Assembly (NCBI RefSeq): GCF_000346485.2
Contig: NZ_KQ976354.1
Coordinates: 2,605,087-2,669,086, forward strand
Reading direction: 5' to 3'
Source: Scytonema hofmannii PCC 7110
GTDB lineage: Bacteria; Cyanobacteriota; Cyanobacteriia; Cyanobacteriales; Nostocaceae
Length of the DNA: 64,000 bases
In this document: piece by piece, positions 61,731-64,000 of the stretch
Numbering within the stretch: position 1 is the first letter of the stretch
How the letters are laid out: every line of letters starts with the position of its first letter
Position numbers and translations under genes: made by a program
The notes under the pieces: generated by a model
The model's input: the letters and a program-made list of their open reading frames with translations, nothing else
Database searches by the model: none
What the model was told of the DNA's origin: nothing

Positions 61731-62496
61731 ATGATTTTAGACAAGAACAGGGCTATCTAGTAATAGCCGATCGCACACTTTTATCGTTGAGCGATGAAGA
61801 ACTAGATGGTGCTTTGGGGTTTGTGCGTTCTCGTGATGGCGATCGCATACCCACTATTACAGGATTACTAATCTTAGGTCGAGAAGCAGCAATCCGCGAA
61901 CACATACCGACTCATGAAGTAGCCTTTCAAGTATTAGAAGGTTAGGTTTATTCCGCGTACCCGTTCCCAATTACGACCAACGGGCATTTCGTGAAGCTTT
62001 TGTCAATGCTGTTATTCACAGAGATTATACCAGATTGGGAGCCGTTCATGTTCGTTGGGAAGACTACGGTATTGTTATCAGCAACCCTGGGGGATTTGTT
62101 GAAGGTGTCACTTTAGATAACTTGTTGGTTGTAGAACCTAGACCAAGAAACCCCTTCTTAGCTGATGCTATCAAACGCATTGGACTTGCTGAACGCACGG
62201 GGCGGGGTGTAGATTTAATTTATCAAGGCTTACTGCGCTACGGGCGACCTGCACCTGACTATCGACGCAGCGATGCCCACTCAGTCATTGTTAGACTTCC
62301 TGGTGGAGAAGCTGACTTGCCACTTTTACGTGTTGTTATTGAAGAAGAAAATCGCAGACAAAGTCAACTCCCTGTTGAATCTCTTATCGCCTTGGCTCAA
62401 TTGCGTCATGAAAGACGTATAGATACCACCACTCTCAATACTGCTCGGTTAAGGGAAATAAAGGGTAAAACAGTGTCAAATGTGTTCGCGTATTAA
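61727..62496 (+). pseudogene. Fragmented COG2865-type ATP-binding regulator
   Basis: The first frame (61727-61945) reads VIADRTLLSLSDEELDGALG and TITGLLILGREAAIREHIPT; then the frame changes at about 61945 and reads LGLFRVPVPNYDQRAFREAF, GGFVEGVTLDNLLVVEPRPR, NAIERTGRGVD-like IGLAERTGRGVDLIYQGLL and EEENRRQSQLPVESLIALAQ to 62496. These are parts of AlbA_2/HATPase_c_4 (Divergent AAA-4) proteins of COG2865. The N-terminal DNA-binding part is missing at the IS junction, some 40 residues are deleted at the frame change, and the end is cut. Clearly inactive. Confidence 0.75.
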
Positions 62497-62525
62497 AAAC
62501 GATAACTGAAAGCGGATGGGCAAGG

Positions 62526-62909
62526 TTATTTTTTGTCTTTGAGACTTTCGTACAAATCTATCCAGTTTTGTCTGAGAGAATGAATCGTATTTTTTAAGGT
62601 GTCGATTTGCATTCTTCGTGTAACTTGCATAACAGCATCAATATGAGCGGGGCTTCCAGCTTTCCCCAAATGCTTATATTTACTTAATTTATTAGGAGTT
62701 TGCGTAGGGAAAATCGGCATTTGAGCGTGCAACTTATAGTACCAGTAAGTTCCTTTTTGACCGCGTGCCTGGTAGCGCAGGACACAACAACCTTCGGGTG
62801 CAACTTCTCCTGAAGCTTGAATTTGTTGAATTTGTAGTTGTAGAGTAGCGATCGCTTGCTGTAAGAGTTCGGCTCTGGCAATAATATCGTCAGTTTTCGT
62901 AGGCATCAA
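62526..62909 (-). CDS. Conserved hypothetical protein, 127 residues
   Basis: MMPTKTDDIIARAELLQQAI followed by a coiled-coil QLQIQQIQASGEVAPEGC, then a conserved core RYQARGQKGTYWYYKLHAQM, FPTQTPNKLSKYKHLGKAGS and a helical tail. I recall similar proteins many times in cyanobacterial genomes, often beside transposases, without known function. The YWYYKL and KYKHLGKAGS segments suggest nucleic-acid contact as in some site-specific recombinase accessory proteins, but this is inference. It diverges from the IS4-like gene. Confidence 0.65.
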   Translation of the reverse strand: MMPTKTDDIIARAELLQQAIATLQLQIQQIQASGEVAPEGCCVLRYQARGQKGTYWYYKLHAQMPIFPTQTPNKLSKYKHLGKAGSPAHIDAVMQVTRRMQIDTLKNTIHSLRQNWIDLYESLKDKK

Positions 62910-63011
62910 TTGGAATTGGGGAAAGATAGAGTTCTCGAATAGATTACGAGAACAAAAAGTGTTTTAATCAATATTATCTTATACGAAATTTCACTTCAAA
63001 ACTGAGTGCTA

Positions 63012-64000
63012 ATGATGCTAGTTAACTTTGAATTCAACAATCAAATCCTAAATCGGGCACAATTACTGCTGGCTCTTAACCAGATCATCCCTACCGAGTC
63101 GATTATGGCAGCGATTACAACAACGAGTAGTACCGCACGGCGTCAAAGAATACTTCCTACACACGTAGTAATCTCTCTAGTAATCGCCATGAGTTTTTGG
63201 TCCTCCGATTCAATCGTGGATGTATTGAAAAATCTCATTCAGGGTTTTAATTCTTTGCAAATCCCCTTTAAGAGACGTTTTAAGATACCAACATCTTCAT
63301 CAATAAGTGAAGCTAGACAACGAATTGGTGCTGCTGTTATGACTCGTTTATTTGAAATTGTTGCAAAACCTTTAGCAACAATTAAAACACCAGGTGCTTT
63401 TTTGGGTGGACTGAGAATAATGGCTTTGGATGGCACAGTTTTTGATGTTCCTGATACAGAAACTAATGCTAAAGTATTTGGTTACCCTGGTTCTCGTCCT
63501 GGTACAAATCCGGCTTTTCCCAAAGCTAGGTTAACTTTTTTAGTCGAAGCAGGAACTCATTTAATTATCGACATATTTTGTTGTCCATATCGAATTGGAG
63601 AGAGAAAAGGAGCTTTAAAGCTATTAAGAAGTGTTGAGGAGAGTATGTTGTTAATGTGGGACAGAGGACTGCACTCATTTAAAATGATTCATGCTGCAAT
63701 CAAACAAAAATGTCATATTCTTGGTCGCGTGCCATCTCATGTAAAATTTGAGTTTGTTAAAGCTTTTCCTGATGGTTCCTATCTAAGTTGGCTTGCTCCT
63801 GATGGAAAGTCAAGAAAGAAGGGAGCGACGAAAATACCTGTTCGTGTCATTGAATATATTATTGAAGTTGAGGGTGTAGAAAAGGTGTATCGTTTAGTAA
63901 CTGATTTGATGGATATTTCAACTTTTCCTGCATTGCTCTTAGCCCAAGAATACCATCAACGGTGGGAAGCTGAGAACACCTTGGATGAGTTAAAAGTCCA
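63012..64000 (+). mobile_element. IS4-family transposase, cut by window end
   Basis: From ATG 63012 the frame is open to the last base (330 codons), reading MMLVNFEFNNQILNRAQLLL, SSTARRQRILPTHVVISLVI, IMALDGTVFDVPDTETNAK, LLMWDRGLHSFKMIHAAI and YHQRWEAENTLDELKVQ. The DDE acids (LDG, WDRG, and the E of YHxRWxxE-xxLDELK) fit the IS4-like family. Its 3' end and the terminal repeats lie beyond the window, so it may be complete. A HIP1-free, AT-rich flank of about 100 bases precedes the start. Confidence 0.88.

Noticed and set aside
1..64000. tRNA, rRNA, tmRNA or riboswitch genes
   Set aside because: No cloverleaf or conserved riboswitch core was recognised by eye; a covariance-model scan (tRNAscan-SE, Infernal) would be needed to exclude small RNAs.

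Overview
The window looks like chromosomal DNA of a filamentous, heterocyst-forming cyanobacterium. The evidence is the very frequent HIP1 octamer GCGATCGC, heptanucleotide tandem arrays between and inside genes, cyanobacterial families (LdpA, Ycf45-like R3H ATPase, DUF3370, DUF3386, DUF3291), and a PatS-like heterocyst inhibitor peptide beside a tsaE/hetY-type gene. No rRNA, tRNA or CRISPR array was recognised.

Layout. 0-9 kb: hisH, a C15 peptidase, DUF3370 and PEP-CTERM proteins, and a 1826-residue Ser/Thr kinase-ATPase-histidine kinase. 9-13 kb: DUF3291, miaE, a GNAT acetyltransferase and a histidine kinase with a degenerate ATP lid. 13.8-17.6 kb: a UPF0718 permease/TIGR03943 pair and an Ig-like/beta-propeller protein. 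19-27 kb: two tandem Uma2 nucleases, murD, glyS and a WD40 protein. 27.6-32.6 kb is accessory DNA: a free-standing deaminase-toxin-like protein with a possible immunity partner, VapBC over a HicA-like remnant, and a wrecked EAD1-vWA conflict gene with a second EAD1 copy and a MITE. 33-38.5 kb: a membrane sensor kinase and a DhaM-HPr-enzyme I fusion. 39-43 kb is a gene graveyard (GNAT, pentapeptide and PfpI fragments, higBA with a nonsense codon, a 123-bp duplication, a NACHT protein with most of its sensor half missing). 43-49 kb: mmsA, IF-3 with no canonical start codon, DUF3386, a GAF-LuxR regulator and two damaged genes. 49-58.7 kb: R3H ATPase and ldpA, two response-regulator proteins (histidine kinase and diguanylate cyclase), lepB, pyrC, the patS-like gene and tsaE. 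58.8-64 kb: yvcK-like and ruvC, then insertion-sequence debris ending in an IS4-type transposase cut by the window edge.

Themes. Signalling is dense: four proteins share one HisKA/HATPase module. Heptamer arrays are unusually intrusive: they encode linkers in MurD, LdpA, the DhaM-HPr-EI fusion and a response-regulator kinase, supply stop codons to several genes and abut one start codon. The items most worth a second look are the PatS-like ORF that does not stop after RGSGR but runs on for 39 residues, the IF-3 gene that appears to start at AUC or AUU, and the solo deaminase/immunity-like pair. All calls come from reading the sequence and recalling families; no database search was run.
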